Assembly (NCBI GenBank): GCA_902780305.1
Contig: CACZFB010000003.1
Location: forward strand, 1 to 64,000
Direction of reading: 5' to 3'
Length of the DNA stretch: 64,000 bases
Source: an uncultured Coriobacteriaceae bacterium
Lineage (GTDB): Bacteria; Actinomycetota; Coriobacteriia; Coriobacteriales; Atopobiaceae
Under the pieces are notes generated by a model that saw nothing but the letters and a program-made list of their open reading frames with translations, was not told where the DNA came from and ran no database searches. Positions 17,516 to 25,966 of the stretch are shown piece after piece. Made by a program: the position numbers and the translations under genes. Position 1 is the first letter of the stretch, and each line of letters starts with the position of its first letter.

Positions 17516-18328
17516 ATGCATGGAATGCACGCGCGTCTGCCAAAGAATTTTGTGCTGGAGGAGCGTCTTGAGCGCTATGCTGGCGCCATCGAGCTCGAGC
17601 CCGCGCATCTGGCAGGCCAGTGGGCCATGGCGTGCGCCCCGTTGGGTCCCGACGGGGCCAGGCCGTTTGGAGAGGTGCGACTCGACCTTGGTTGCGGTAA
17701 GGGCGCCTTTATCGTCGAGGCGGCCCGTCGGGAGCCGGACGTCCTGTTTGTGGGACTGGACTTGGAGCCGCTGTGCATCGCCTATGCGGCGCAGCACGTA
17801 GCCGAGGCGGGCCTTGGAAACGCTGTTATCGTGCCCGGCAAGGGGTCGGACGTGTCTCGGGTGTTTGGCCTGGGTGAGCTGTCGTGCGTGTATGTGAACT
17901 TTCCTACGCCTTTTCCTCGCAAGCGCGAGGCGAGCAAGCGGCTGGTCATCTTGGAGCGCCTGCTGGAGTATCGGCAGGTTATGGCGCCGGATGCCACGTT
18001 GCGGCTGCGAACGGACAGCCAGCCCCTGCGCGACTTTGCACTTACGCAGCTGGAGCTTGCTGGCTACGAGGTGGTGTGGTCCAGCGATGACGAGCGCGCC
18101 CAGAGGCCTGACGAGCCCACCAGCGAATACGAGGAGCGCCTTTCCGAGCAGGGGGCCAGGGTCCTCAGCTTGTGGGCGACCCCTGGTCCCGCGCCGATCA
18201 ACCCCCATCAGACGGCACCGCTCAGCCTTGTGGACTACCTTCCCGACGACCTGTTTGCCGGCGGCTACGTGCCACACGGCATGGAACGCACGATAGAGAA
18301 CCTGCGCAATCGCACCCGCCGAACGTAA
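17516..18328 (+). CDS. trmB: TrmB-like tRNA (guanine-N7) methyltransferase
   Basis: A 270-residue Rossmann-fold methyltransferase expected to methylate G46 of tRNA using S-adenosylmethionine. The SAM motif is RLDLGCGKGAFIVEAA, followed by FVGLDLEPLCI. The family's substrate motif, usually written NFPDPWPKKRH, reads NFPTPFPRKREASKR here: the Asp is Thr and the Trp is Phe. The rest of the fold is in order (LRLRTDSQPLRDFALTQLE, then TSEYEERLSEQGARVLSL). The start is chosen at ATG 17516 because GGGAAGGGAG precedes it; the frame is open further upstream only through the family-B repeat. Functional as a class-specific variant, or altered specificity, are both possible. Confidence 0.72.
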   Translation: MHGMHARLPKNFVLEERLERYAGAIELEPAHLAGQWAMACAPLGPDGARPFGEVRLDLGCGKGAFIVEAARREPDVLFVGLDLEPLCIAYAAQHVAEAGLGNAVIVPGKGSDVSRVFGLGELSCVYVNFPTPFPRKREASKRLVILERLLEYRQVMAPDATLRLRTDSQPLRDFALTQLELAGYEVVWSSDDERAQRPDEPTSEYEERLSEQGARVLSLWATPGPAPINPHQTAPLSLVDYLPDDLFAGGYVPHGMERTIENLRNRTRRT

Positions 18329-18403
18329 GTGGTACAAAGGGGACAGTCCCCGGTATATAGGGGACAGTCCCCTGCATGCCGGGGACTGTCCCCCGCGTAC
18401 CAC
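18329..18403. repeat. Family-B composite palindrome
   Basis: GTGGTAC at the left pairs with GTACCAC at the right. Inside are three GGGGAC/GTCCCC palindromes, the third in inverse orientation (GGGGACTGTCCCC). It lies between the convergent trmB-like and glycosyltransferase genes and is likely to block read-through. Confidence 0.7.
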
Positions 18404-18434
18404 GGCGAGCAACCGCGCGTCGGCAGATGCCGGG

Positions 18435-19469
18435 CTAGTTGAACTTGAACAGGCGGTCGGCCAGGCGATAGAGCGAGATGGTAATCTTCTCGCCCACCGG
18501 CGTGCGCAGGTTGGCGCCCAGGCCAAGGATGCCCAGCCGGCAGCGGCGCCACATGCGGCGGTCGTACTCGTGCAGATCGCGCCACAGCTTGTCGAGGTTC
18601 TCTCGAGCGTCGGGCTGTTCGCTGAGCTTGGTGAACACCGAGCAGATGATCATCATAAGCAGGAAGTAGTTGACCATGTAGCTGCGCAGCTGCACGACCT
18701 CGATGTCCTGGTACAGGTGGTAGGACTCCATCATAATGCGCGTCACGCGCACCTGCTGGTCGATGCGGCCGGCCATTACCTTCTCGTTGACCGACTGGTC
18801 CTCGCGGCCAATAAAGTAGCGATAGAGGTCCACGTTGAGGTAGTACAGGTTCTTGCAGCGCGGCAGCGGCACCCATGCATAGATGTTGTCCACGTAGAAG
18901 GTGTGGGCGGGCAGGGGCACACCCTCGTCGCGCAGCACGGAGGTGCGATAGCACAGGGCGTGCATGAGCAGGTTTTGCGAGATGTGGAAGTGGCCGATCT
19001 CGCTCCAGCCAAACACGCGGTCCTCGGGCAGCACGTGGGCGTAGTCCACCACGTTTTGCGTGTTGTCCACCGTATGCTCGTATACGTAGTTGGTAATAAA
19101 CAGGTCTACCTGCGCGTTGGCTGCCTCGGTCTCGCGAATCTTGGCGAGCAGCATGCGCGTGGCGTCGGGGTCCACCCAGTCGTCGGAGTCCACAACCTTG
19201 TAGAAGGTGCCCTCGGCGTTTGCAAGTCCGGTGAGCACCGCCGTGCCGTGGCCACCGTTCTCCTGATGCACCGCGCAAATGACGTCGGGCAGCTTGGCGG
19301 CCCACGCATCGGCCTTGGCGGGGGTGTCGTCCTTTTGGGAGCCGTCGTCCACGATTACGATTTGAATGTCCGTGGCACCGTCGGCCCCGTCCAGGATGGA
19401 TTGGATGCAGTGGTCCATGTACGCTGCCGAGTTGTAGCAGGGAATGGCAAAGGTAATTATCTTGCTCAT
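18435..19469 (-). CDS. Family 2 glycosyltransferase
   Basis: A 344-residue GT-A fold enzyme. The N-terminus has IPCYNSAAYMDHCIQSIL and IVIVDDGSQKDDT (nucleotide-sugar binding), followed by VVDSDDWVDPDATRMLL with the metal-binding Asp-x-Asp. The C-terminal 120 residues are helical with hydrophobic stretches but no clear membrane span. It starts at the ATG behind AGAGAGGCACGC and lies 45 bases downstream of the deacetylase gene on the same strand, so both probably share a transcript and act on cell-envelope polysaccharide. Donor and acceptor are unknown. Confidence 0.85.
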   Translation of the reverse strand: MSKIITFAIPCYNSAAYMDHCIQSILDGADGATDIQIVIVDDGSQKDDTPAKADAWAAKLPDVICAVHQENGGHGTAVLTGLANAEGTFYKVVDSDDWVDPDATRMLLAKIRETEAANAQVDLFITNYVYEHTVDNTQNVVDYAHVLPEDRVFGWSEIGHFHISQNLLMHALCYRTSVLRDEGVPLPAHTFYVDNIYAWVPLPRCKNLYYLNVDLYRYFIGREDQSVNEKVMAGRIDQQVRVTRIMMESYHLYQDIEVVQLRSYMVNYFLLMMIICSVFTKLSEQPDARENLDKLWRDLHEYDRRMWRRCRLGILGLGANLRTPVGEKITISLYRLADRLFKFN

Positions 19470-19513
19470 GCGTGCCTCTCTGTGGGTAATTCGAGCTTTT
19501 GCCAGTATAGCGG

Positions 19514-20833
19514 TTACGCAAGCTCGGTGGGCCATGCGGCGTCGTTGGGCATCGCACTTCCATTTCCCACGGCGTCCAGCTTTATGCTGCTGTCGGACTT
19601 AAGCAGCTCCTCGACCGTCACAAAGGTGTATCCGGCGTCCTTCCAGGCGTCGATGATGCGCGGGAGCGCCTCGAGGTCCTGGTTGCGGTCGCCGCCGCCG
19701 TCATGCATAAGGATGACACTGCCGGGAGCCATGCCAATGGTGCAGTTTTGCACGATGGCGTCGGTGCCCGGGCGCTCCCAGTCCAGGGAGTCGTGCGTCC
19801 AGTACAGCGAGACGGACATCAGGCCGCCCGTTTTGAGCCATGTCTCCTCGTCGATGTCGCCGTAGGGCGGGCGCACGTAGCGCACGTCGGTGCCCAAAAC
19901 CTCCTTGAGGGCGTCGGCGGTGTCGCCCAGCTGGGCCTGCACGCCCTCGGCGTCCAGGGCAGTAAACTGCTGGTGGTCCCAAGAGTGCGAGAGGATCTGG
20001 TGCCCGGCGCCGGCCGCCTGCGCCACCACCGGCCCGCCATCGGCGAGCTGCTCGCCAATAACGCAGAATGACGCCTTAACGTTTTTCTCGGAAAGTATGG
20101 AGAGGTACGGCTCGGTAAAGTAGGTGGGGCCGTCGTCGAAGGTGAGCGCCACGAGCTTTTGGTTGTCGTCGGGGTGAATGTTCTGCGCCATGATTACGCA
20201 GTTTTGCGCCGGCTGGTCGCTCGTGCCGTTGGCGGTCTCGCCGGTCTCTTGTCCGTGCAGCACCTCGCGCTTGCCGGCCTTGCCCCACTGCAGCACGTAC
20301 TGCACCACGCCCTGCTGCACGTGGTCGCCCTTTTGGGCCGTGCCGTCGGCCACGCGGTACTCGAGCTTGGGCTGCTCGTCCACGACCTCGGAGGTGTGCG
20401 GCTCCATAACGTTGGCGCCGTCGGTAAACGCGATGCTCTCGTTGCCCACGAGCACGTGGCTCTTTGCCTGCTCGTAGGTGAGCTGGGTGCCGTTTACCGT
20501 GGCTCCGTAGGGGTCGCCCCCGTCGTCTTTGAGCACTTGTCCGGTAACGGCTACGTAGTCGCCGGGCTTTACCTGGGGCTTTTCGGACTGGAACAGCGTG
20601 TCCACCGTCGAGTTCTTAAACACGGTGCGTTGCTGGCCGTTAACCGAGACACTCACGGGCAGGTGGGTGTACAGGAAGAAACCTCCCACGCCGAGTCCTG
20701 CCAGCACCAACACCACAAGAATGGCGGCAATCGGGCCCTTGGAGCGGCGCTTGCGCGGCTTGGGCTGGGGTTGTTGCTGGGGGAGGGGCTGGGCAAAGTG
20801 AGCGCCCTGATGCGCGTTGCGTGTGCGTGCCAT
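19514..20833 (-). CDS. Membrane-anchored polysaccharide deacetylase (NodB domain)
   Basis: A 439-residue protein. A basic, Gln/Pro-rich cytoplasmic tail leads into one transmembrane helix (about 34-56), then an extracellular region of about 170 residues of unknown type, then a NodB domain (about 225-405). The metal-dependent motifs are present: TFDDGPT, HSWDHQ and RPPYGD, with a late LMHDGGG. It should remove acetyl groups from peptidoglycan or another wall polymer, often giving lysozyme resistance. The start follows AAAGGACGC. The glycosyltransferase gene lies downstream in the same direction. Confidence 0.88.
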   Translation of the reverse strand: MARTRNAHQGAHFAQPLPQQQPQPKPRKRRSKGPIAAILVVLVLAGLGVGGFFLYTHLPVSVSVNGQQRTVFKNSTVDTLFQSEKPQVKPGDYVAVTGQVLKDDGGDPYGATVNGTQLTYEQAKSHVLVGNESIAFTDGANVMEPHTSEVVDEQPKLEYRVADGTAQKGDHVQQGVVQYVLQWGKAGKREVLHGQETGETANGTSDQPAQNCVIMAQNIHPDDNQKLVALTFDDGPTYFTEPYLSILSEKNVKASFCVIGEQLADGGPVVAQAAGAGHQILSHSWDHQQFTALDAEGVQAQLGDTADALKEVLGTDVRYVRPPYGDIDEETWLKTGGLMSVSLYWTHDSLDWERPGTDAIVQNCTIGMAPGSVILMHDGGGDRNQDLEALPRIIDAWKDAGYTFVTVEELLKSDSSIKLDAVGNGSAMPNDAAWPTELA

Positions 20834-20901
20834 GATGCGTCCTTTGTTCGTTGTTGCTGCGTTTGCTGCGTGACAGCATTATGCCATATGAGTGCCCGGC
20901 T

Positions 20902-20948
20902 GCCCGCGGTGTCCGCAAGGTACCTCTTCCCAAACGGACACCGCGGGC
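20902..20948. repeat. Hairpin containing the GTCCGTTTGGGAAGAGG repeat
   Basis: Arms GCCCGCGGTGTCCG and CGGACACCGCGGGC flank a loop that contains the complement of TTTGGGAAGAGGTACC. The same GGTGTCCGTTTGGGAAGAGG sequence occurs at 203-226, and a divergent one at 5601-5624. It lies in the promoter region between the divergent deacetylase and DUF3825 genes. Confidence 0.55.
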
Positions 20949-21023
20949 AAAAGCAACCGCGGCTTCACCCGCTGGCGCTAAATGGTAATCTTAATAAACA
21001 CGCCCCCGAGCAAGGATGCCACC

Positions 21024-22667
21024 ATGCCCAACATCTCGCCAGAACATCAACTCTATTTGTATAAGTTGCTCGTGCGTGAGGTGGGTGTGGGCAAACAGAC
21101 CATGCTCGCGCGCGTTGAGGAGGTGCTCGACGCCGACGATGTGATGCCGCAGGACGTGGGTTGCGACAGCGTGCGCGAGCTGCTGGAGTCGCTGGGGGGT
21201 TGGGTGCGCCTTACGGTGTTCAAGAAGGGCCGCGTGTACGTGACGCTCATCGCCCAGCCTGAGTGGGATGCCCTGCTCGAGCGTGCTGAGCAGGGCAAAG
21301 AGAAGGTCGGCGGTGGCGGACCAAAATCGTGGAAGCGCCGGCGCGCGGGAAAGGCGTTGCGTCCCATAAAGCCCAAGCCGCGCAATCGACCCAAGCCCGA
21401 GGCAGAGCCCGAGCCGGCCGCCGAGTCCGAGCCGGCTGCCGAGCCCGAGCCGGTGGCTCCCACGCCGGTCCCTGCGCCGGCCCCCGAGCCGGCCCCCGAG
21501 CCCGAGACCGAGTCCGCACCCGAGCCCGAGCCGGCCCCCACGCCGGCCCCCGAGTCCGAGACGGAGCCGTCGCCCGAACCAACCCCGACCCCACAGCCCG
21601 TTGCGCGCGTGCCGGAGCCACCCCGCCGCTATCCTCAGCACTTTGCCAGCGAGGTGCTCTGTCACGACGCGGAACTCTCGGCACTCTATGGCGTGCTGCC
21701 GCTGGACGTCGACCCCATGGTGCTGCTCGAAGAGGACTGGCGTGTGGCGCGCTCTGCCGGCTCCTTCTCCCTGCGGGATGGTTTGGTGCGCTTCCCCCTG
21801 CGCTACTTGCGTTCGCCCGGAGGCGAGCCGGTGGAGGTGTGCATGCGCAGGCAGGTTGCGTCGCCATCCGGCAAGCAATGGGTGCTCGTCTCGGTGGGAG
21901 ATGGCACGGAGGAGTTGGGCCAGGTGGGCCTTGAGGGATTGCCCACCGCCGAAGAGGGTGCGTGGACGGACCTTTTGGGAGGCCGCGCGGTGCTGGTGAG
22001 TCCCGCGCGCACCTTTGCCCAAGACATCGCCACCGGTCCGTGGAACCTGCTGCTGGAGGAGCTGGCCGCATGTGCACAGCCCGAGGATTGGGGCGCCGAC
22101 CACTGGGCGCTGCGAGAGTATCTGCTGGTTACGTACTGCCGCATCCTACGAGAGAACAAGCTTGCCATAAGCGAGGATCGCTCGCATGCCGCCTTCGACA
22201 CGGGTCTGCTCACTCCGGCCGGTGAGCCCATCTACTTGCAGCTTTCGGCCCGAGACGACGACATTCCCTGGTCATTTGCGGGATTCTCGACGCATTCCGA
22301 AGACCTGAGTCCCCAGCCCGCCTCGTACGTGCTTTCGCTGGCGCATGTGGCGGTGGTGGACGAGGGGCGAATTGTGCTGGACCGCTCCCTAAGCCGCGAG
22401 TACGGAGAAGGATTTGCCGCGGACGTGGCCAAGGCCGTTGCCGCGGTGCGTCGGAGCTATCGTCTGTGCACGCCGGCATACGACCCCCAATCCAACACGA
22501 TGTGCCTGCTGGTGCCACTGGCCACAGAAGATGGCGCGCAGTCCCGCGCGCTCGTGCTGGAGGTACGGCCGGACGGCGAATGCGTCGCGCGTGCCGTCGC
22601 GTCCCCGCGGCGCGCCCGCGCCTGCGCGCGCGTCATTTCCTCCGAGCTGCCCAGCTGGCTGAGTTGA
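21024..22667 (+). CDS. DUF3825 protein with an OST-HTH/LOTUS-like N-terminus
   Basis: A 547-residue cytoplasmic protein. Residues 1-85 look like a small winged helix resembling OST-HTH/LOTUS (LYKLLVREVGVGKQTML, then SLGGWVRLTVFKKGRVYVTL). Residues about 120-200 are a long Pro/Glu linker built from repeated EPEP-type units. The C-terminal half fits DUF3825: LEELAACAQPEDWGADHWAL, LREYLLVTYCRILRENKLAI, AAFDTGLLTPAGEPIYLQL and WSFAGFSTHSEDLSPQP. DUF3825 is found with RNA-linked domains, so RNA binding or processing is a reasonable guess but unproven. The start at 21024 follows AAGGATGCCACC. It stands alone on the transcript. Confidence 0.7.
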   Translation: MPNISPEHQLYLYKLLVREVGVGKQTMLARVEEVLDADDVMPQDVGCDSVRELLESLGGWVRLTVFKKGRVYVTLIAQPEWDALLERAEQGKEKVGGGGPKSWKRRRAGKALRPIKPKPRNRPKPEAEPEPAAESEPAAEPEPVAPTPVPAPAPEPAPEPETESAPEPEPAPTPAPESETEPSPEPTPTPQPVARVPEPPRRYPQHFASEVLCHDAELSALYGVLPLDVDPMVLLEEDWRVARSAGSFSLRDGLVRFPLRYLRSPGGEPVEVCMRRQVASPSGKQWVLVSVGDGTEELGQVGLEGLPTAEEGAWTDLLGGRAVLVSPARTFAQDIATGPWNLLLEELAACAQPEDWGADHWALREYLLVTYCRILRENKLAISEDRSHAAFDTGLLTPAGEPIYLQLSARDDDIPWSFAGFSTHSEDLSPQPASYVLSLAHVAVVDEGRIVLDRSLSREYGEGFAADVAKAVAAVRRSYRLCTPAYDPQSNTMCLLVPLATEDGAQSRALVLEVRPDGECVARAVASPRRARACARVISSELPSWLS

Positions 22668-22788
22668 TCGTTACGACCGACGCCTACCCATGGGGGTAGC
22701 CCTCTTTGATGGGCGGACGTCCAAAACTCCCACAGCGCCCAAAGTGTGCTATAGTCGATGCCCGCAACAATCGAAAGCGTTTGGTTTA

Positions 22789-22827
22789 CAGGTGTTACTT
22801 GATAACCACCTTTAAAAAACAAGGAGG
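22789..22827 (+). promoter_or_regulatory. preQ1-I riboswitch
   Basis: P1 is AGGUG (22790-22794) pairing with CACCU (22807-22811), enclosing UUACUUGAUAAC. The loop bases CUUG (22798-22801) can pair with CAAG (22820-22823) in the A-rich tail UUAAAAAACAAGG. This gives the H-type pseudoknot of type-I preQ1 aptamers, and it matches the published Thermoanaerobacter type in layout (loop ending AUAACC, tail AAAACAAGG). CAAG leads directly into the ribosome binding site AAGGAGG, so ligand binding would hide the site and shut off translation of the transporter gene. A -10 box TATAGT lies at 22750-22755. Confidence 0.82.
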
Positions 22828-22834
22828 ATTTGTT

Positions 22835-23554
22835 ATGAAAAAAGCCCTCGCGGAGTTTGGTCGGCTGCTCAACACGGTTCCCCCCATCGTTCTTACCCTG
22901 CTGGTTCTCTCGGTGGTAGGCATGAACCTGCTGGCCAACAAGAGCATCAACACGGGCGTAGAGTGGCTTGCACTGGACTGTGGCATCCTGCTCTCGTGGC
23001 TCACGTTTCTCTCGCTGGACGTACTGACGCACTGCTATGGCCCACGGGCTGCCACGGCCATGTCGCTGGTGGCGCTGGCACTTAACCTCTTTATGGCGCT
23101 GGTGTTCTTTGTGGCAAGCTGCATATCGGGTGTGTGGGGCGAGAGCTTTGTGCCCGGTAGCGAGCAGATAATTAACGCCGCGCTTGACCACACGATCGGC
23201 GGCACGTGGTTTATCATCCTGGGCAGCTCCATTGCCTTTGCGGTGTCCTCGATTGTTAATAATTTTTTAAACTGGGGGATTGGCCAGCGCCTGGGAGGTC
23301 GCAAGGGCTTTGGAACGTTCGCGGTGCGCAGTTATGTCTCCACGTTCGTGGCGCAGTTTACCGACAATATGGTGTTTGCCCTGCTGGTGAGCCGCGTCTT
23401 CTTTGGCTGGACGCTGGTGCAGTGCGTAACCTGCGCCCTTACCGGCGCGCTGTTGGAGCTGGCGTTCGAGGTGTTCTTCTCGCCGCTGGGGTATCGCATT
23501 GCCCGTCGTCTCGATGCCGAGCACGTGGACGCGATGGCGGCGAAGGCGGCGTAG
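22835..23554 (+). CDS. VUT-family queuosine precursor transporter
   Basis: A 239-residue membrane protein with about six transmembrane helices, of the VUT (YhhQ/DUF165) family, which imports queuine or preQ precursors. Family features include LLSWLTFLSLDVLTHCYGP, an early conserved Asp in the membrane, and FAVRSYVSTFVAQFTDNMVF. The preQ1-I riboswitch directly upstream independently supports the substrate: when preQ1 is plentiful, translation should stop. The ribosome binding site AAGGAGG is ideal. Salvage rather than synthesis is implied, since no queC/D/E/F genes are in the window. Confidence 0.85.
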   Translation: MKKALAEFGRLLNTVPPIVLTLLVLSVVGMNLLANKSINTGVEWLALDCGILLSWLTFLSLDVLTHCYGPRAATAMSLVALALNLFMALVFFVASCISGVWGESFVPGSEQIINAALDHTIGGTWFIILGSSIAFAVSSIVNNFLNWGIGQRLGGRKGFGTFAVRSYVSTFVAQFTDNMVFALLVSRVFFGWTLVQCVTCALTGALLELAFEVFFSPLGYRIARRLDAEHVDAMAAKAA

Positions 23555-23604
23555 CGCGCTTCGCCTGCGGGCCAAGCGTTGTGCCGAGCGTTGGGGAGAA
23601 ACAC

Positions 23605-24255
23605 ATGAACGTCGTGGTAAGCGGAACGTCGAGCGGCATTGGCCGGGCCATCGCGTGGCGTTTTGCCAGGTCGGGGCACCGCGTGTATGGCGTGGACGTG
23701 CGCGGCGCCACGATTGGCCATCCGCGCTACACGCATTATGTGTGCGACATTCGAGACGAGTTGCCAAACGATTTGCCGGCGAGCCCCGAGGTTGTTATCA
23801 ACAACGCGGGAACCCTCGAGGAGGACGACGCCATCGCCGTAAACCTCGAGGCAACCATGCGCTTCTCGGAACACTTTTGCGCGAGTCCCACGCTGCGCTC
23901 GGTGCTGTTTATTGCCTCGGCGTCGGCGCGCAACGGTGCGGAGTTCTCGCGCTACGTTGCGAGCAAGGCGGGCATCGTGGGGTACATGAAATACCTGGCG
24001 CTGCAGCTTGCCAAGCGCGGCGTCACGTGCAACAGCATCTCGCCTGGTGGGGTAATAACGCCCTCCAACCGCCACATTCTGGAGAGCGAGGAGCTCTATG
24101 CGGCGGTTAAGGCCGAGACCCTCCTGGGCAAGTGGGCCCAACCCGACGAGATTGCCGACTTGGCGTACTTTTTAACTGTGCATAACCGCTCCATTACTGG
24201 CGAGGACATCCTCGTGGACAACGGCGAGATGCTCAAGTCCAACTTCATTTGGTAG
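23605..24255 (+). CDS. Short-chain dehydrogenase/reductase (SDR)
   Basis: A 216-residue classical SDR. The cofactor motif is GTSSGIGRAIAWRFA (TGxxxGxG type, with the Thr replaced by Ser-Gly at its start), followed by NNAGT, the catalytic Ser in FIASASARNGA and the YxxxK pair in YVASKAGI. The protein ends with ITGEDILVDNGEMLKSN, the usual FabG-like C-terminus. An acidic residue after the second strand (VDVRG) favours NAD over NADP. Shorter than the usual 240-260 residues. The start follows TTGGGGAG. It lies 50 bases after the transporter gene, but a shared role is not evident. Substrate unknown. Confidence 0.82.
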   Translation: MNVVVSGTSSGIGRAIAWRFARSGHRVYGVDVRGATIGHPRYTHYVCDIRDELPNDLPASPEVVINNAGTLEEDDAIAVNLEATMRFSEHFCASPTLRSVLFIASASARNGAEFSRYVASKAGIVGYMKYLALQLAKRGVTCNSISPGGVITPSNRHILESEELYAAVKAETLLGKWAQPDEIADLAYFLTVHNRSITGEDILVDNGEMLKSNFIW

Positions 24256-24257
24256 CT

Positions 24258-24294
24258 GCGTGGCACACGGGGGACAGGCCCCCGTGTGCCACGC
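24258..24294. terminator. Hairpin between convergent genes (family-B related)
   Basis: A perfect 16-base stem, GCGTGGCACACGGGGG against CCCCCGTGTGCCACGC, around ACAGG. It sits three bases after the SDR stop codon and in front of the convergent PurF-like gene. The core GGGGGACAGGCCCCC is close to family B. Confidence 0.7.
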
Positions 24295-24316
24295 GCAGTT
24301 GCAAGGCGATGCCGAG

Positions 24317-25738
24317 CTAGTCTCTGCCGGTCCAGCAGTAGGTGCAAATCTTATGGCGGTCGATGCCAATGGCCTCGAGCATGCCGTCGAGCGTTTGGAA
24401 GTTGAGCGAGTCGAAGCCCATCTCCTCGCAGATGGAACGCAGCAGGCAGGCACCACGCTCCGTGCTGCCATCGGCGTACTCGTCAATGTGCTCCTCGCCC
24501 TCATGGCCCTCCAGCTCGCGGATCTTGCGCCGCGCGATGAGCTCGTAGTCGGAGTTGGACCTGGAGAAGCTTAGGAACTTGCAGCCATACATTATGGGCG
24601 GGCATGCCGAGCGCATGTGTACCTGCGAGGCGCCGGCGCCATACAGGAAGTCGACCGTCTCGCGCAGCTGCGTGCCGCGCACAATGGAGTCGTCCACGAA
24701 CAGCAGCTTCTTGCCCGCGATAAGCTCGGGAACGGGAATCTGCTTCATCTTGGCCACCCGGTTGCGCACCTCCTGATTGGCTGGCATAAAGGAGCGCGGC
24801 CAGGTGGGGGTGTACTTTACGAAGGGGCGTGCAAAGGGCTTGCCCGACTCGGTGGCGTAGCCAATGCCGTGCGGCAGGCCGGAATCGGGTACGCCGGCCA
24901 CGTAGTCTACCTCGGGCAGCAGCCCGAGGGCCTTGTCGTGGCGGGCCATTATGGCACCGTTGCGGTACCGCATGACCTCCACGTTTTGCGTCTCGTAGTT
25001 GGAGTTGGGGTAGCCGTAGTACACCCACAAAAACGCACAGATGCGCATCGCGTCGCGGGGGGCCGAGAGCGTTTGATAGCCGTCGGCAACAATGCGTACG
25101 ATCTCGCCTGAGCCCAGTTCGTAGGCGTCCTCGTATCCTAGCTTGCCGTAGGCAAAGCTCTCGAAAGTCACGCAATAGCCGTCGTCGTCCTTGCCAATGA
25201 GGACGGGCAGGCGACCCATGCGGTCGCGCGCGGCGATGAGCGAGCCGTCTCGGTTCATGATGAGCAGCGTGAGCGACCCCTCGATCTGCTCCTGCGCGTA
25301 CTGGATACCTTCGAGCAGCGTGCTCTGCGTGTTGATGAGTGCTGCCACGAGCTCGGTGGTGTTTACATCGCCCGAGCTCATTGCCATGAACTGGTGGCCG
25401 ACGCCCGTAAAGGTCCGAATGAGCTGTTCGGCATTGGCGATTGCTCCTACTGTGGCGATGGCAAACACGCCCAGGTGCGAACGCACCAGGAGGGGCTGCG
25501 GGTCGGAGTCGCTGATGCAGCCGATGCCCGTGCAACCACGCATACTTGACAGGTCGCGCTCAAACTTCGTGCGGAACGGTGTGTTCTCGATGGAATGAAT
25601 CTCGCGGTTAAACGAGCCGTTGCCATCGCGCATAACCAAACCTGCGCGACGTGTTCCCAGATGAGAGTGGTAGTCAACGCCAAAAAACACGTCGAGCGTT
25701 ACGTCACGACGAGATGCGGCTCCAAAGAAAGCGCCCAT
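24317..25738 (-). CDS. PurF-like amidophosphoribosyltransferase paralogue with degenerate glutaminase domain
   Basis: A 473-residue protein aligned end to end with PurF. The phosphoribosyltransferase half is intact, with the PRPP loop LLFVDDSIVRGTQLRETV, and a CTYC near the C-terminus matches an iron-sulphur cysteine pair of Bacillus-type PurF. The glutaminase half is altered. The nucleophile Cys that normally follows Met is absent (MGAFFGAASRRD), and the usual HxRYST segment reads GIGCISDSDPQPL. The start is fixed by GGAGG seven bases upstream of the ATG, so the Cys is not lost by misannotation. It lies 19 kb from purE/M/N. It may use ammonia, need a partner, or have another role. Catalytic PurF is probably encoded elsewhere. 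Confidence 0.78.
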   Translation of the reverse strand: MGAFFGAASRRDVTLDVFFGVDYHSHLGTRRAGLVMRDGNGSFNREIHSIENTPFRTKFERDLSSMRGCTGIGCISDSDPQPLLVRSHLGVFAIATVGAIANAEQLIRTFTGVGHQFMAMSSGDVNTTELVAALINTQSTLLEGIQYAQEQIEGSLTLLIMNRDGSLIAARDRMGRLPVLIGKDDDGYCVTFESFAYGKLGYEDAYELGSGEIVRIVADGYQTLSAPRDAMRICAFLWVYYGYPNSNYETQNVEVMRYRNGAIMARHDKALGLLPEVDYVAGVPDSGLPHGIGYATESGKPFARPFVKYTPTWPRSFMPANQEVRNRVAKMKQIPVPELIAGKKLLFVDDSIVRGTQLRETVDFLYGAGASQVHMRSACPPIMYGCKFLSFSRSNSDYELIARRKIRELEGHEGEEHIDEYADGSTERGACLLRSICEEMGFDSLNFQTLDGMLEAIGIDRHKICTYCWTGRD

Positions 25739-25966
25739 GCAAATCCTCCGGCCTTCCGACCAATCGAACCACCATAGTATAGGGGAGCGTGCGGCAACGA
25801 GAACCCAAGTGGCACAACGCACACGTGGTGTTAACATGCCTAAACCTCCCAAATCTGCCCATCGCCGCGATTTGTGCGCGGAAGGTCGCGTCTGAAGGCG
25901 GTTGTGACGTCATTTTGCGGGCCGCTGGCAGCTTTGTGAGGGGGTCTGCAATCACGTGGGACGAAA

